64,000 nt of DNA from NCBI GenBank assembly GCA_022747635.1, contig JAKTNV010000165.1:248001-312000 (forward strand), given 5' to 3'. The position numbers and the translations under genes are program-made. Source of the DNA: Hetaerina americana (lineage: Eukaryota; Arthropoda; Insecta; Odonata; Calopterygidae). Under the pieces are notes generated by a model, which was not told the DNA's origin, made no database searches, and worked only from the letters and a program-made list of their open reading frames with translations. This document shows positions 19,972 to 31,371 of the stretch, piece by piece (position 1 is the first letter of the stretch; the number at the start of each line of letters is the position of its first letter).

Positions 19972-20098
19972 TGTCGCGTGGACATAGTTGGTTTGGGTTC
20001 GTGGAATCAAAGAGGGTCTTTCATTGTAATACATTTATTGGACTTACTACACAAGGAGTCCGGCCCAAAAGGAGTGAGGAAGCGTAGAGACAACAGCA
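19972..20098. repeat. LTR-like inverted end, left
   Basis: It begins TGTCGCGTGGACATAG and matches the reverse complement of 25177-25302 over about 126 bases, roughly nine in ten bases alike. Read on the minus strand it contains AATAAA. It begins with TG, as a Gypsy LTR should, and TGTCGCGTGG is the exact inverse of the CCACGCGACA end at 25302. Confidence 0.8.
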
Positions 20099-20280
20099 GG
20101 TTCGGCCTCCGTAAGAGATTTCCACAACCTTTAGTGTCTTCAGTCACTGCTCTGCTTTGCTTATAGAGCAGTTTCTTGCAAGGGCTCTTGCGTAGCCCTT
20201 ACACTGCGCCTTTCCAGCCTCCAAGGCTACTAAGGCGGGAAGAATTCTTCTGCGTTTTCAGTGGTTTGATTTATTCCCGC

Positions 20281-22888
20281 TCAGAGCAGCCTTGGCTTCT
20301 TCTTTGCCGGAAGGGTGTCTTGCTCGTCTTGGGATGCTATGGGGCGCTTGTAGCGGTCCCATTGCCAGACCCATATGTCGCAAACCCGGAGAATTACTTT
20401 TACTTCCGCTTCTGCCGCTTTTATGAAGAATTTTCCAGATATTCTAGGCAGAAGGACGTCCAGGGTTTCCAGCTTTCCGTCCTCGTGCATCTCGGAAACG
20501 CGGGCGTAACGACCGCGTGCCATGATGTCACGAAGAGCAGAATTCTGCACCCCCTGAATTTGACCGAGACTCGTTCGCGACACTCCTGACCATACCGGAG
20601 CAGCGTACGTGATGACAGGCAGCACGCACGCTTGGTACAGTCTACGCTTCGTGTCCATACTCAGGACCGGCGGGCGGATAATCGGCCGGAGCCGATTAAG
20701 CGCCGCGAATGCCTTTCTACGTACACGAAGCGCTTGGGCGTTCCAAAGGAGTTTCCGGTCCATCAGCAATCCGAGGTAGGTAACTTCGGATTCCCACTGT
20801 AGGGCGACTCCATTCACAGTTAGGTTCACTCCTGGCGGCCGACCATTTCCCGGATGGAAGATGATCGCCTTCGTCTTCTGTGCGTTAACAGCAAAGCGCC
20901 ATCGGCGGTACCATTCTAGGAGATCCGCCACAGCGCTCTTCAGTCTTCGCACCGCGGTCACCCTCTGCCAGGAGCAGCACAGGAGGGCCGTATCGTCGGC
21001 ATAGAGAGACAGGATCTCGAGGTTCCCACGTGGAGTTGGAATTTCGTGGGAAAAGATATTGTAAAGCAGTGGTCCGAGGACTGATCCCTGAAGCACGCCG
21101 ACGGAGATCCGACGCACCCCTGAATTCGCCCCGAGCCATTGCACGGTGAATGTCCTGTCTATCAAATAGGATTGAACCATCCGAACAATCCAAGGTGGGA
21201 AATGGAGTCGTCTCATCTTCAACAAGAGAGCCGGATGCCAGACGCGATCGAACGCCTTACTGACGTCGAAGAAGGCCCCAGCAACCGCCCTATTCCTGTT
21301 GAAGCTGTCCGTGATGAAATCCGCCGTTCGCACCAGCTGATGGACTGTGGAATGCCGCGCACGGAAACCAAACTGCTCCTCCGGGAGGATGTCATTCTCC
21401 CGGACGAAATCAGTCAGCGGCCGTTGCAGCAGTCGCTCGAATATCTTACCGAAGCCGTCGAGCAAGGAGATAGGCCGAAATTCTCCGGGACCCACCTCCA
21501 AATTCTGCGACTTTGGCAGGCAGACGATTCTCGCTCATCTCCAAGTGGTCGGGAAGTAGAAAATCCTGACACAGCCATTTAGGAGCTTTGTCAGGGTCCT
21601 CACCGCCGCCTTTGGAAGCTCCCGAATGACCACATTGGGAATGTTGTCGCTTCCGGGGGCCTGCCACGTGCGGAGGCGACGTATTGCCTCTTTGACGTCC
21701 TTCTCGTCGAATCTCGGAATTTCCGAGGCGTCTTTCAGATCGGCGTCTCCGGCTCTTTCAAACGCCTCGATTTCTTCTTCAATCTCGGCAGAAGCGGAAT
21801 TCCCAGGATTGGGTGAAAAGCTGCAGACCAAGTGATCAGCGAGCAGTTCCGCCTTCTCCATGAGAGATCGTGCCTCCCTGTCTCCGTCGGTAATATTCGG
21901 GTCCAGTGTTTGAGGGGCCCGCAGCCTCCGGCATATCTTCCACATCGACGGCAGGTCCTCGTTGCCGTCTTCCGAAAGGAGCTCCTCCCGCAGGTGCGCC
22001 TCCCAGTGGTCCGATCGGACCTCCCGGAGGGCATCCTGTACCGCTACGTTGAGCTCTGAGAGCTGCCTTCTCACATCCGCTATAAGATATTTCTGCCATT
22101 GGCGCCGCACGTTGTTTCGCTGGGCAATGAGGCCTCTAACCGCCGCTGGAAGTGGAACCCGAAGATACGATTTCCGTTGTACCTTTAGCGGTATCGAGGC
22201 CTTCATTGCGCTGTCTATTGCAGAGGTGAGGTGGCTGACCATTTGATCGGCCATCTCCGGTGTAGTCGGCTCCAGTGGCTCTCTTGGCAGCTCCTCAGCG
22301 ATGACGTTGCGGAAACTGCTCCAGTCGGCCGACGACAGATCCAATCGCCAGGTGGAAGACAGCACTGGGATTCGGCTCCCCACTGCCAGGATGATCGGGT
22401 TGTGCTCCGACGACAGTTCCACGCATGTGTACAAACTCAGGGACGTCCTTACATTTTGAGCAATCGCAATGTCTAAAACGTCCCCTCGTTCGTGCGTGAG
22501 TATCGCCGGTCCTAAGATGGTGAGATCCGGATCCCAAGTTTTCCCGGGTGGGAAATACAGAGATGAGACCCGGAGCCCTCCTCCTCTTGTCCTTACGTCC
22601 ACCGAAACAGACTCCGCATGCGGGTGAGAAATCTCTCTACATGCTCAGTGCTCATTGGACCTGTGGACGAGGATGGCCGCACCTCCTGATGTTTTAAGTC
22701 GTTGTCGCACGGGATCCCTGTCCGCCCTATAGATGGTCCAGCCAGGTAACCTCCAGGCGTCCGTTGGCCGAAGGTTCGTCTCATTGACAGCGGCGACTAT
22801 GGCTCCCTTCTCCTGGAGGAACGCCCGTAATTCCTCGCGTCGGCGAAGAATTCCGTTGGCGTTCCATTGCGCAAGAAGGACGGGTCGT
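20281..22888 (-). pseudogene. Jockey-3 ORF2: endonuclease and reverse transcriptase
   Basis: On the minus strand it begins VLLAQWNANGILRRREELR, the endonuclease start. The middle of the endonuclease is missing: YFPPGKTWDPDLTILGPA runs directly into GDVLDIAIAQNV without the usual GDFNAKH block. The His motif reads SSEHNPII, with Glu where Asp is usual. RT has FRPISLLDGFGKIFERLL, motif A FFDVSKAFDRVWH, motif B VGVLQGSVLGPLL (Leu for the usual Pro) and motif C LYADDTALL. An in-frame TGA at 21535-21537 and a shift near 22600 break the frame. The C-terminus ends with a Lys-rich tail at 20281. Confidence 0.9.
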
Positions 22889-24493
22889 TCAGCTATGGTT
22901 GGTTGAATTTCCGATCCTGCTGCGCACCAGCTCTTCCAGGAGTGAGAGGAGAAGTTTGCCCTGCGTCGAGGTGACGAGTTTTTTCAAGGTGCATGCAATA
23001 ACGGCAATGGTCTGCCATAATTCCTGGTCCTCTCTGTCTGGTGTCAGCGAGGACTCTGCGGAAACTGGAGACTTATCAGTTGATGTCCCCTCTCTCCGTT
23101 TTTCCTGTTTCTGGCTTTGTTTTTCGCCTTCTTCACTTTCCGTTCGGAAGGTGTTCCCAAGCGCCCTCTGGGTTGGCTTCGTAATGGCTTTTCCTTCTTC
23201 CCCGGTGGTGTTTGGGGATTTCTTCTTCTGCTTCTTTTTCTTCTTCTTCCCTTCGGAAGAAAAAGGAAGGGTCGCTTCCTTCGGAGGGAGGCTGTCGGGG
23301 GGTGACAAGTTCCCCTTGTTGGCCTCTCCTACGGCTGGCGCTGGTGGTGGTTCTCGGACCGCCTCAGAATCCCTGGGTGGATCTGTGACATCCACCTCCA
23401 TGTTCCCCTCTTCTCCGGAGAGAGCCTGAACCTTGTCCTGAGAAGGGCCCTTCAGGATTGCTCCGTAGGTTGTAGCGTGATCGACTTGTCGGAATGGTTT
23501 TTGTCCCGGTTCCGCTGCCGGTTTCTTGGGCGCCTGCTTCCCTGGTGCTGGCTTGCGTGCGTTGGCGTGTTGTCGCCGCTCAGCCTCCTGAAAGGCGGGA
23601 CACCGGCGAGAGACAGCCGCATGAGGTCCTCCGCAGTTCAGATGGCATCATCTCCCCTTCCTCGGGACCATTCCTTGACTGCGTGCGCTCCAGCACAGCG
23701 CATGCAGCGTTTCGCACACCAGCAAGCTATGCCGATGTGTCCAAACCGCATGCAGTTGCTGCAGTGGAGTGGACCTCTGTCTCCACGGTAACGCTCCACA
23801 TTGACGTAGCGGTGGCAGAGCTAGCGGATGTCCCCCGGGGGCGATGGCGGATGGAGTCTTTACCACGTTCGCTACGTGGCGATCTATGGGGACCGATTTT
23901 CCGTCCTTCGTGACCGTAAGGCGACGTACGCTACGAATTTCGTATCCGAGGGATCTGAGTCCCTCGGATACCTTTTCGACTGCTATCCATCGAGAGATAC
24001 CCTTGATGAACAGCTTCATCCCTGGCACCCTTTCAATGGGCTGCGAGTGGTGTTGGATTTTCTTGCTCTGCAGCAAGGAGAGTGCCTTTTCATGCCCCTC
24101 TCTGTTGGAGGTGATGATCCGGATTAAAGCTCTTCAAACTTCCAAGCCGAAAGCATCACCTATGTCGCCCGAAAGCTGGTCAATCAGTCCCTGGACGTCG
24201 GTGACCCCATAGACGACGATAGGTGGTGGTCGCAGCGTCTTAGGTTCCGGTGCCGGTAGAGGAATGGCTTCCGGGACGGCTGCGTCGTTCGTCAGAAGCG
24301 GTTTCCTTTTCTTCCTCTTGGAAGAAACCAATGTAAATCCGTCGTCGCCTTCCCCCTCCTCTGTGCTCAGCGCACGCTCCGCCCTATCGTCTCCTTGAAG
24401 ATTCGGCATCCGCGTAACCGCGGAATCTTCTGGCTTCTGGTTCCTTCCAGATGCCTTCTTTCGCTTGACGCCGCCTGCGGTGTCCTTCACCAC
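22889..24493 (-). pseudogene. Jockey-3 ORF1: gag-like protein (frameshifted)
   Basis: Pieces in three frames on the minus strand: an N-terminal part (24493-24134) ending with RPPPIVVYGVTDVQGLI, which parallels PPPIIIYEVKD of Jockey-1 ORF1; a middle part (24076-23648) GMKLFIKGISRWIAVEKV that leads to zinc knuckles CSNCMRFGHIGIAC and CMRCAGAH in the neighbouring frame (about 23770-23690); and a Lys/Glu/Pro-rich C-terminus (23401-22889) with a poly-Lys tract and a terminal helix. At least two frameshifts separate them. It would have been an RNA-binding protein. Confidence 0.83.
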
Positions 24494-24839
24494 CTGGCCC
24501 TGTAAAGGGCCGAGGTCTGCTATTGCCTACGTTGTCCCGCTTCGGGCCTTCGTCTCCTCCAAGCACTGCGACGGGCTGAGAGCCAAGGCTTCAACCCCTG
24601 ATGATGAATTTGCCGAAGGCTTAGATACCCCCGGCAAAACAGCTGGAGGTTCTTTGCCTTGCGGACGATTATTCCCACGTTGTGTAATTCCCTTCGTGGA
24701 CATGAAGTCTCCGAAGGAGTTGGCACGATGGTGGGTCTTCCTCCTTACCTGGACCACCGGAAAAGCAGAGTTGCTAGAAGACATCCGAAGAAAGTAGTAG
24801 GCTCTCGTCTGATGTCTCCTTGATTCTGGCAATCAAGTT

Positions 24840-24885
24840 GGGGCGCTCGGGGTTTATATATGAATTCCCGGGTACGAAGACCGGG
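24840..24885 (-). promoter_or_regulatory. TATA box of Jockey-3
   Basis: On the minus strand CATATATAAACCCC lies about 360-380 bases before the first ORF1 codons I can support. It is a plausible polymerase II core promoter, again upstream as in the Jockey-1/2 block. Confidence 0.45.
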
Positions 24886-25037
24886 CGCCGAACTCCGTAT
24901 CATTAGCGAAAGGGGAGAGAGCAGGTTAACCTCGGTAGTGGGTGACTGTGTCCAGCCACTGTTCACCAAATTTGCTATCGCGGATTCGGCGAAAAGGACA
25001 CTAGCTCGCATGAGTCCTTCTAGATGTCCGAGCATCA

Positions 25038-25119
25038 TGTCCCCGCGACATTGTGTATTGAGACTGCCATCGACTTGGCTTTTCCGAAATATCAGAACTA
25101 GCATCATGTCCCCGCGACA
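25038..25119. repeat. Two short direct repeats TGTCCCCGCGACA
   Basis: TGTCCCCGCGACA occurs at 25038-25050 and 25107-25119, both preceded by GCATCA. The motif is nearly its own reverse complement and resembles LTR edges of the Gypsy elements in the window (TGTCGC...GCGACA). Confidence 0.6.
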
Positions 25120-25176
25120 TCACCCCGGCTTTGAAATCAAACAGTGAGCACCTTAGAAGTCAACCTTGCTTTCTCC

Positions 25177-25302
25177 GCTGTTGTCTCTACGCTTCCTCTT
25201 TCCTTCCGGGCCGGACTCCTTGTGTAGTAAGTCCAATAAATGTATAGCAATGAAAGCCCCTCTTTGATTCCACGAACCCAACCCTACTATGTCCACGCGA
25301 CA
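25177..25302 (+). repeat. Gypsy-A 5' LTR end (right inverted end)
   Basis: It holds AATAAA (about 25234) and ends CCACGCGACA, directly before TAT and the primer site at 25306. By comparison with the Gypsy-C LTR (ends in CTTGCGACA, followed by TAT and the same primer site) this is the 3' end of the 5' LTR. Its reverse complement recurs at 19972-20098. Confidence 0.8.
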
Positions 25303-25305
25303 TAT

Positions 25306-25322
25306 TGGTGTCAGGTGTGGGG
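25306..25322 (+). promoter_or_regulatory. Primer-binding site (tRNA-Leu type) of Gypsy-A
   Basis: TGGTGTCAGGTGTGGGG lies three bases after the LTR. TGGTGTCAGG is complementary to the CCA-ended 3' terminus of animal leucine tRNAs. The same site occurs at 43432 and 55343. Confidence 0.65.
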
Positions 25323-25524
25323 TGGCGGAGTCTTGGAGCGGCTTATTTAAATGCAACTTGCCTTCCGTCCATCATGCTTCATTCGTTTGATTGAATTTCG
25401 ATTTAAGAAGTAGTTACGCGTAATGCCAAAAGGAAACTAACCCAATTTTTTTTAACGAGAATCGGTTATATTGCTAACATATGGCGAATGAATTTTGTCC
25501 TAGCCGTATTGTATTTAAATCATA

Positions 25525-26713
25525 ATGGATTTCGGTGGCAAGGGCACGTATGGGCGCCTTGGCGAATCTCTGCCTTGGGAGCGTGATTTATCACCAAACA
25601 ATACGAACTTAATTGATTTTACATCCGCTGTTAATATGATAGAAAGCGCCCCTGTTTCCCCTCCAACTATGCAACAAACATTTTCAGGACATCACATTCA
25701 TCTAATTCCGAGTTTTAGCGGTGATGGGGACGTTAGCATCGAGGATTTTTTGAACAATTTTAAGTTAGTGAGTCATCTTAGCGGGTGGAGTGAGAAGCAA
25801 GCCTTGAGCGTAGCACGGCTGCGTCTGAGCGGTACCGCTGCCGAATTCATTCAATCAAATCCTCACGTTATTGAGTCTTATGAACATATTTTTCTAAACT
25901 AATGAAAAAGCGCTTCATTCCCAAAATTTCACTCGTCTCTGTTGAAAAAATATTCACAAGCTGTTTGCAACGCCCCTTGGAAAGCGTGAACGAGTATTCT
26001 TCCCGTCTCAGGGAATTGGGACGAAAACTAAGAGATGCTTTTCTAGACCCAGACTCACAAGCGACAGGAATTATGCTCGAGAACCGCCTCCTCTCACAGT
26101 TCTTGGTCGGACTTAGGGAAAAATTGGGCGATTCGTGCTAGTGCGCAATCCAAGAACCATGCAAGAGGCTGAGGAATTTGCTAACCTAGAGGAATTCAAT
26201 GCTCGTAATTACTCAGGCGTTAGGGAAGTAAACTTCTTGCAGAACCATGACTTTGGTATGCCCGTGCGCATTCCTAACGTGAAGACACCAACAACCTTTC
26301 CGTACAGTGACCCGACACGATATTTCACAACGAGTCATGTTCAACCCCATCTCGAGCCAATCTTAAACCCCACTGTGAGCTCTAGTCTTTCGGATCAAGT
26401 GCACGCAATCCAGTTTAATGTACACACGAAGCTTCCACAGTCTAGACTGCCGGTGGGTGGAGGGAACGTAACTAATGCGCCTCGGACTTGTAATTACTGT
26501 AAAAAGGTGGGACACATCGCGCGCTATTGCCGTACAAAACCCCGCGCATGTTATAACTGTGGGGAAGGGAGCCATGTCAGTAAAGATTGCCCTCTGATGA
26601 TTTGCGGCGTGTGCAAGCAAGAGGGCCATCGCCCGATAGATTGTCCCACCCCCACCCAAAAGCGAGATCAGGGAAACGCGGCCACCCCGGCCGGCAGGTC
26701 GGGGACGAATTAG
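25525..26713 (+). pseudogene. Gypsy-A gag
   Basis: The capsid-like region starts at the ATG at 25525 and shows the Gypsy retro-gag block FKLVSHLSGWSEKQALSVAR. A frameshift near 25900 and another near 26140 divide it into three frames (25525-25902, 25902-26141, 26135-26713). The last part carries three zinc knuckles: CNYCKKVGHIARYC, CYNCGEGSHVSKDC and CGVCKQEGHRPIDC (about 26490-26650). The gag stop at 26711-26713 overlaps the pol frame, as expected for frameshift expression. It packages element RNA into particles. Confidence 0.85.
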
Positions 26714-28773
26714 TGATCGTCGTAGCACCAGAAGTCGGCTTCACGGTCTCGGTTACAGTACTAGGTAGAGTGTATTCCTTTTTAGTGGATACCGGTGCCG
26801 CTGTGAGTATTATGCAGAGTACAAGTTTTCCTTTTGGAAACCTAAAAATTGACCACTATTCCTCCCCTGTGAGAAGTGCTTCCGACCATGCGCTCGCCAC
26901 ATTAGGGCAATGCAACATACCTTTCATTATCGATGGAGAAGTTTACCCTCACGATACATTGATTGCAAATCTAGGGAAAGTGCCGTATGACGGTATCCTC
27001 GGACTAGACTTCATGGTAAAATACGGAAGTAGCATTTCGAGCGGAGAAGGTAAAATGAAAATAACAGAAGGGCACGAAATCATGTTAAAATCAGGTTACT
27101 CAAAACAGAAAATTTCCGCTGTATTTTTAGAGGACATAATTTCATGTGATGATATCCAAGCAGTGCCTAAAACACCGAGTAATGAATCTTTCAAAGAGGA
27201 TAACGCCAGCAGAAGCTCAAAGGATAAAGTGAATGATGGACTCGTGGCTGTTGATGATTCGCTTAATATTAATTGGGAAGAGTTGAGTGATGATATATTA
27301 GTGCCGTCAGGAATCGAAGTCACAAGCACCGGTTTGCTTGGGGACATTTTTGGGGATACTGAAGATGTCTTGGTTGAGGCCACTCACTCTAGCGGGACAG
27401 AAGGACGAGTAACCTGTACGCGAGAAGTTTTTAATGGAGCAAATCTAACTGTTGGGCAGAAAGGCGAATGTAAAACGTCAGTTGTTGAAAGCGATCCATC
27501 CGTAGTCCATGCAGAAAGTAATTGCGGGACAGAAGGACGAGTAACCTGTACGCAAGAGAAAGTGTCGCATGAAGCTACATTTGTTGATACAATTAAAATT
27601 CCTCCACGCTCGGTTATGTTGACGAGTACAAAGATTCAGGACTATTATGGCGAGGATATCATTATTCAGGGAAGGGAGGGAGATGTATTAATACTTCCAG
27701 TTCTACCAACCGTCTCCCCCGATGGTGTAATACCTTTGTTGTTGTGTAACACACGGCCCGAACAAAAGATGTTAAGAAAAGGGTCCTTATACAGTTTCAA
27801 CATTTTTTCAGAAAGTCATGAATTACTAGCTGTAAATTCGATTGAAACAGAAACCCCAGAAATGTGGCCCGAGCACCACTCCACCGCTGAGTTACTGTCA
27901 CTATTCTTGTTTTTTGATACTCCAAATGAAGCGACTGACTCTTTAAAGCAACTTTTACTAGAGTATGCAGATATTTTTATCCACGGGGATATTAAATTGG
28001 GATGCACCAACCTGGTACAGCATACCATAGATGTGGGAGATTCCAAACCTATTAAAAAGTCTCCATATCGCGTCCCTCATTCTCAAAGAGAAGCTATTAA
28101 GGAGGCCATCGGGGATATGCTTGATCAGGGAGTCATATCTCCATCTACCAGTCCATGGTCTGCTCCTCTGATTCTAGTAAAGAAAATGCATGTTCCAGGC
28201 GAACCTGTCAAGTATAGGCCTTGCTTTGACTATCGCGCTCTGAACGCCGTCACTAGAAAGGAAGTATTTCCACTGCCAAATATGGACGAAATATTCGATC
28301 AGTTAGGAGGGACAAAATATTTCAGTTGCCTAGATTTATCTCAAGGTTACTGGCAAGTTGAAGTAGACGGAAAAAACAGGGCACAAACCGCTTTTAGCAC
28401 TCCAGACGGGCACTACGAGTGCAACAGGATGGCATTCGGCCTTTCGAACGCGCCTTCCACATTCATGCGTCTTATGACAACCGTACTAGATGGAATGATC
28501 AATCAAGGAGTTTTGTTCCATCTCGACGACATATTACGGCATGATGAGAATATGGAAAAACACATACTAGGCTTGAGAGATATTTTTTCAAGACTAAGGA
28601 AAGCGAATTTGAAACTGAAACCACAAAAATGTAAATTCTTCCAAACACGAGTGAAATTCCTCGGTCACGTCGTTTCCGCTAATGGGTTGGAACCCGATGA
28701 AGAAAAAATACATGCAATAAGCAGTTTTCAGCACCACGTAACGTTAAGCAACTGCAATCGTTCCTTGTGTTAG
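26700..28773 (+). pseudogene. Gypsy-A pol, protease and reverse transcriptase
   Basis: An open frame overlaps the gag end. The aspartic protease has FLVDTGAAVSIM (about 26782-26817). A long linker holds two copies of GTEGRVTCT (27392-27420 and 27524-27552 in DNA). RT follows from about 28020 (SPYRVPHSQREA), with YRPCFDYRALNAVT, motif A FSCLDLSQGYWQ, MAFGLSNAPSTF, and motif C as LFHLDDIL, where His replaces the usual Tyr. The frame shifts at about 28765 into the next ORF. A changed motif C residue plus the frameshift make this copy inactive. Confidence 0.9.
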
Positions 28774-29885
28774 TGGGATATTACAGGAAATTTATTTTGC
28801 ATTTTGCTCAATTTTGGAGTCCTCTTACCTCGCTAACAAGGAAGGATACGGACTTTATTTGGGAAAGAGAGCAACAAGAATCTTTTGAAAAAGTAAGGGC
28901 TTGTCTCACGAGTCAACCTGTATTGCGATTCCCTGACTTTTCGAAAGAATTCATTTTGACCACTGACGCTTCTTCCGTGGCGATTGGTGGAGTGCTGTCG
29001 CAGAATTTTGAAGATGGCGAGCATATGATAGCATGCGCCAGCAAGCAGTTGACACAGCAGCAAAAAACATACTCCGCTACTAAACTTGAGTGTTTGGCGG
29101 TCGTACATATGATTAGAAAGTTCAGAGTATATTCACAGTATGTTCAGAGGTCAGAGTATTGTTCAGAGTACCCCAACTATCTCTTAGACGAGCATGGAGT
29201 ACTCTATAAAATCCACGTTAAGACCTCCGATCCACTATACACCATCTGTGCACCCGTAAGCATGAGAGATTACATATTACAAAGATGCCATGACAGCCCC
29301 CTAGCAGGACATCTAGGAATAGACAAAACATTAAATATTGTGCAAAGACATTGTAATTGGCCAAGGCTGTACGCCGACACTCGAAATTACGTCAGTAATT
29401 GGGTAAGCTGCAAGAAACGAAAGGGAAGAAAGGAAAGAATACCTATTCAACCTGTCACCGAAGCGTCACATCCGTTCGAGAAAATTGCTTTGGTTATAAT
29501 TGGTCCATTAAAAGTATCCAATAGAGGCAATCGCTACATACTATCTTGTCAAGATTATCTTACGAGATATCCGGAGGCCATACCTATCATCGATCAATCC
29601 GCAGAAACTGTAGCTCGAGCCTTCGTAGAGCAGATCATTTGCCGTCATGGGGTGCCAGCCACCCTTCTCACTGACAGAGGTGCCAATTACACATTACAGC
29701 TTAAGAGGCGAATTTGTGATCTATTGAAAGTAAAGACAATTTTTACCTCCCCTTACAATCCCGCTTCCAATGGTAGGCTGGAGAGGGCGCACCAATCTTT
29801 TGCCGCCGTTATTTCTCACTATGTCAACCAAGACCACTCGGATTGGAAAGCAACTAAATTTTTCATTATTTGTGTACAGAAATAG
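28767..29885 (+). pseudogene. Gypsy-A pol, RNase H remnant and integrase core
   Basis: It starts with the RT connection LVGYYRKFI. RNase H shows FILTTDASSVAIGG and KTYSATKLECLAV, but its C-terminal third (with the TDHKAL-type motif) is deleted: FRVYSQYVQ runs into sequence typical of the region before integrase. Integrase has the HH part of the zinc finger (CHDSPLAGHLGIDKT), but the first Cys of the CxxC is Trp (WVSC). The first catalytic Asp position reads ALVIIGPL, with Val for Asp. The second Asp (LLTDRGANYT) and the Glu (NPASNGRLERAH) remain. The frame shifts near 29860. Confidence 0.88.
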
Positions 29886-30537
29886 CAAACATCGAATCAC
29901 AGAGCAAACTCCTGCTTACCTTTTATATGGGAGGGAATTGGATATGCCTTGGGATGATGTCTTACGATCCCTCCTACCGTGTTACACGGAGGTACCCCCG
30001 TACGATCACGTTTTGCAACGCCGGCTCCAAATCGCCCGCGCGCAAGCGGCAGAGAATAACCAGTGAAACATACAAAATGAGCATTATAAATACAATAGGA
30101 ACTTACGGTTGCCGCCTATTCTTAACGGGAAACTCGTGTTGCTGCGCAACTTGGTACTTACGCCCGGGCAGTCAAAAAAGTTTACTTCGAAGTGGGTTGG
30201 CCCCTACAAGGTAGTCAAAGTTAGAAGTAAGGTGACCTTTGACAATGAGAATATCCGGGACGGGAGGATTCTGACAGCGCACTACAGGAATTTGCTTCCA
30301 CAACCACCAGAGCCCGAACCGCCACCTAATTACGCACAAGCAGGACGCGTGATTGACGAGTTCGAGACTGAGCAAGGCGCCCAGACCAACCATAATCAAG
30401 TCCACATTCCCCAGCCGGATAAAATCACCAATGGTTCACCGACCGACCCTCCTCAAGGGCAAAATCTCGAAAATCATCCTCCATCGTCAGAAAAATTTTA
30501 TGACTTGCGGCCCCTGCCCGGGAGGATACGCTCTTAA
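29870..30537 (+). pseudogene. Gypsy-A integrase C-terminal region
   Basis: Two frames (29770-30066 and 30109-30537) continue integrase: YRNSKHRITEQTPAYLLYG, then the GPY/F module KFTSKWVGPYKVVKV, which in Gypsy integrases aids DNA binding. The end is Pro- and Gln-rich and finishes FYDLRPLPGR, a motif also at the end of Gypsy-B pol (YNLRPLPSR). That conservation marks the true pol end. The frameshift near 30070 breaks it. Confidence 0.82.
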
Positions 30538-30575
30538 TTCACCCTACTTCCCTCCCTTGTATCTGCCTATTAGGT

Positions 30576-31316
30576 ATGGCCCGAGTAACAGCAGTAAGAC
30601 AATTGCTACGGAGAAAGAAGGTAGCAAGGAAGATCAAAGAATTGTTTGGCGAGACACCTCCAATCTACGACCGCCTTCCGGCGGCCGATGGCCACTCCTG
30701 GTGAGATGAAAGCCCACCTCGTTCGCCTCCAGCCCAGGAGAATGGACCACCGCCCACACCGGGTCGCTTCCCTTCTCCCGTGCGACAACACCAGGGTGGC
30801 GGTGATGAGTATTGGAGTACCTTCCGGTATCTACAGCATGGGGAAGGGCAACGCAGCCAGCCAATGTATTCCGCAGGAGATGGAGAGGGTCTAGCTCCAG
30901 CGTCATCAACCCAGGGAAGAAACTACTCCTGGTGGGATGAAACCCCACCGTTTTCGCCTCCAGCCCAGGCGGATGGACCGCCACCCACGCCGGGTCGCAG
31001 TCTCTCAACACCGGAGATCCCGCCCAACGAAGAGAGAGGAGGGGATTCCTCTCCTGCCTCCTCAACCTTCGACGGACAAAGCAGTCCACCAACCGCTGTC
31101 GTTGAAGCCGGTGAATACTTCACAAACTCCAACTTGCCCCCCCTCCCCATTGTGTTCAAAACTGCAGTTTCAAATTTAACATTGGAAGATTCAGCGCCTC
31201 GTCCCCCAGCCGAAATTGAAAAAAGGAGGGAATACCCCCCGTCGCGGAAAGAACATAAGCGTAGGCGACGTATTCTCAAAAAAAAGACGGAAAAGACAAT
31301 TAATCCAACAAAATAA
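30576..31316 (+). pseudogene. Extra ORF between pol and env of Gypsy-A (one stop)
   Basis: A frame of about 246 codons runs from the ATG at 30576, beginning ARVTAVRQLLRRKKVA, with a single in-frame TGA at 30702-30704. It is Pro-rich and holds an internal repeat: DNA 30696-30775 and 30927-31006 both encode a segment like DESPPRSPPAQ and GPPPTPGR; in the second the TGA position is TGG. The C-terminus is strongly basic (KEHKRRRRILKKK). Gypsy-B has a related start after its pol end (QRRKLVAIFG at about 36390). I do not recognise a family; a linker, a nucleic-acid-binding accessory protein, or an extension of env is possible. Confidence 0.5.
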
Positions 31317-31371
31317 AGGAGATCGCGAGATCGCCATGTGAGCTCTGCGACCGCATTAACTATATATTCTA

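Larger units (their letters stand above)
20099..25100 (-). mobile_element. Jockey-3 non-LTR retrotransposon
   Basis: A third Jockey family, on the minus strand, with TATA-containing 5' region (about 24850-25100), ORF1 (about 24493-22889, several frames) and ORF2 (22888-20281). It lies wholly between the two inverted LTR-like ends. The GC-rich coding part contrasts with neighbouring AT-rich DNA. Lesions in both ORFs and a deletion in the endonuclease make it inactive. Confidence 0.85.

Noticed and set aside
20281..25302. Bacterial-type operon or host gene cluster in the GC-rich region
   Set aside because: The frames are clearly Jockey ORF1 and ORF2 with zinc knuckles, endonuclease and RT motifs.
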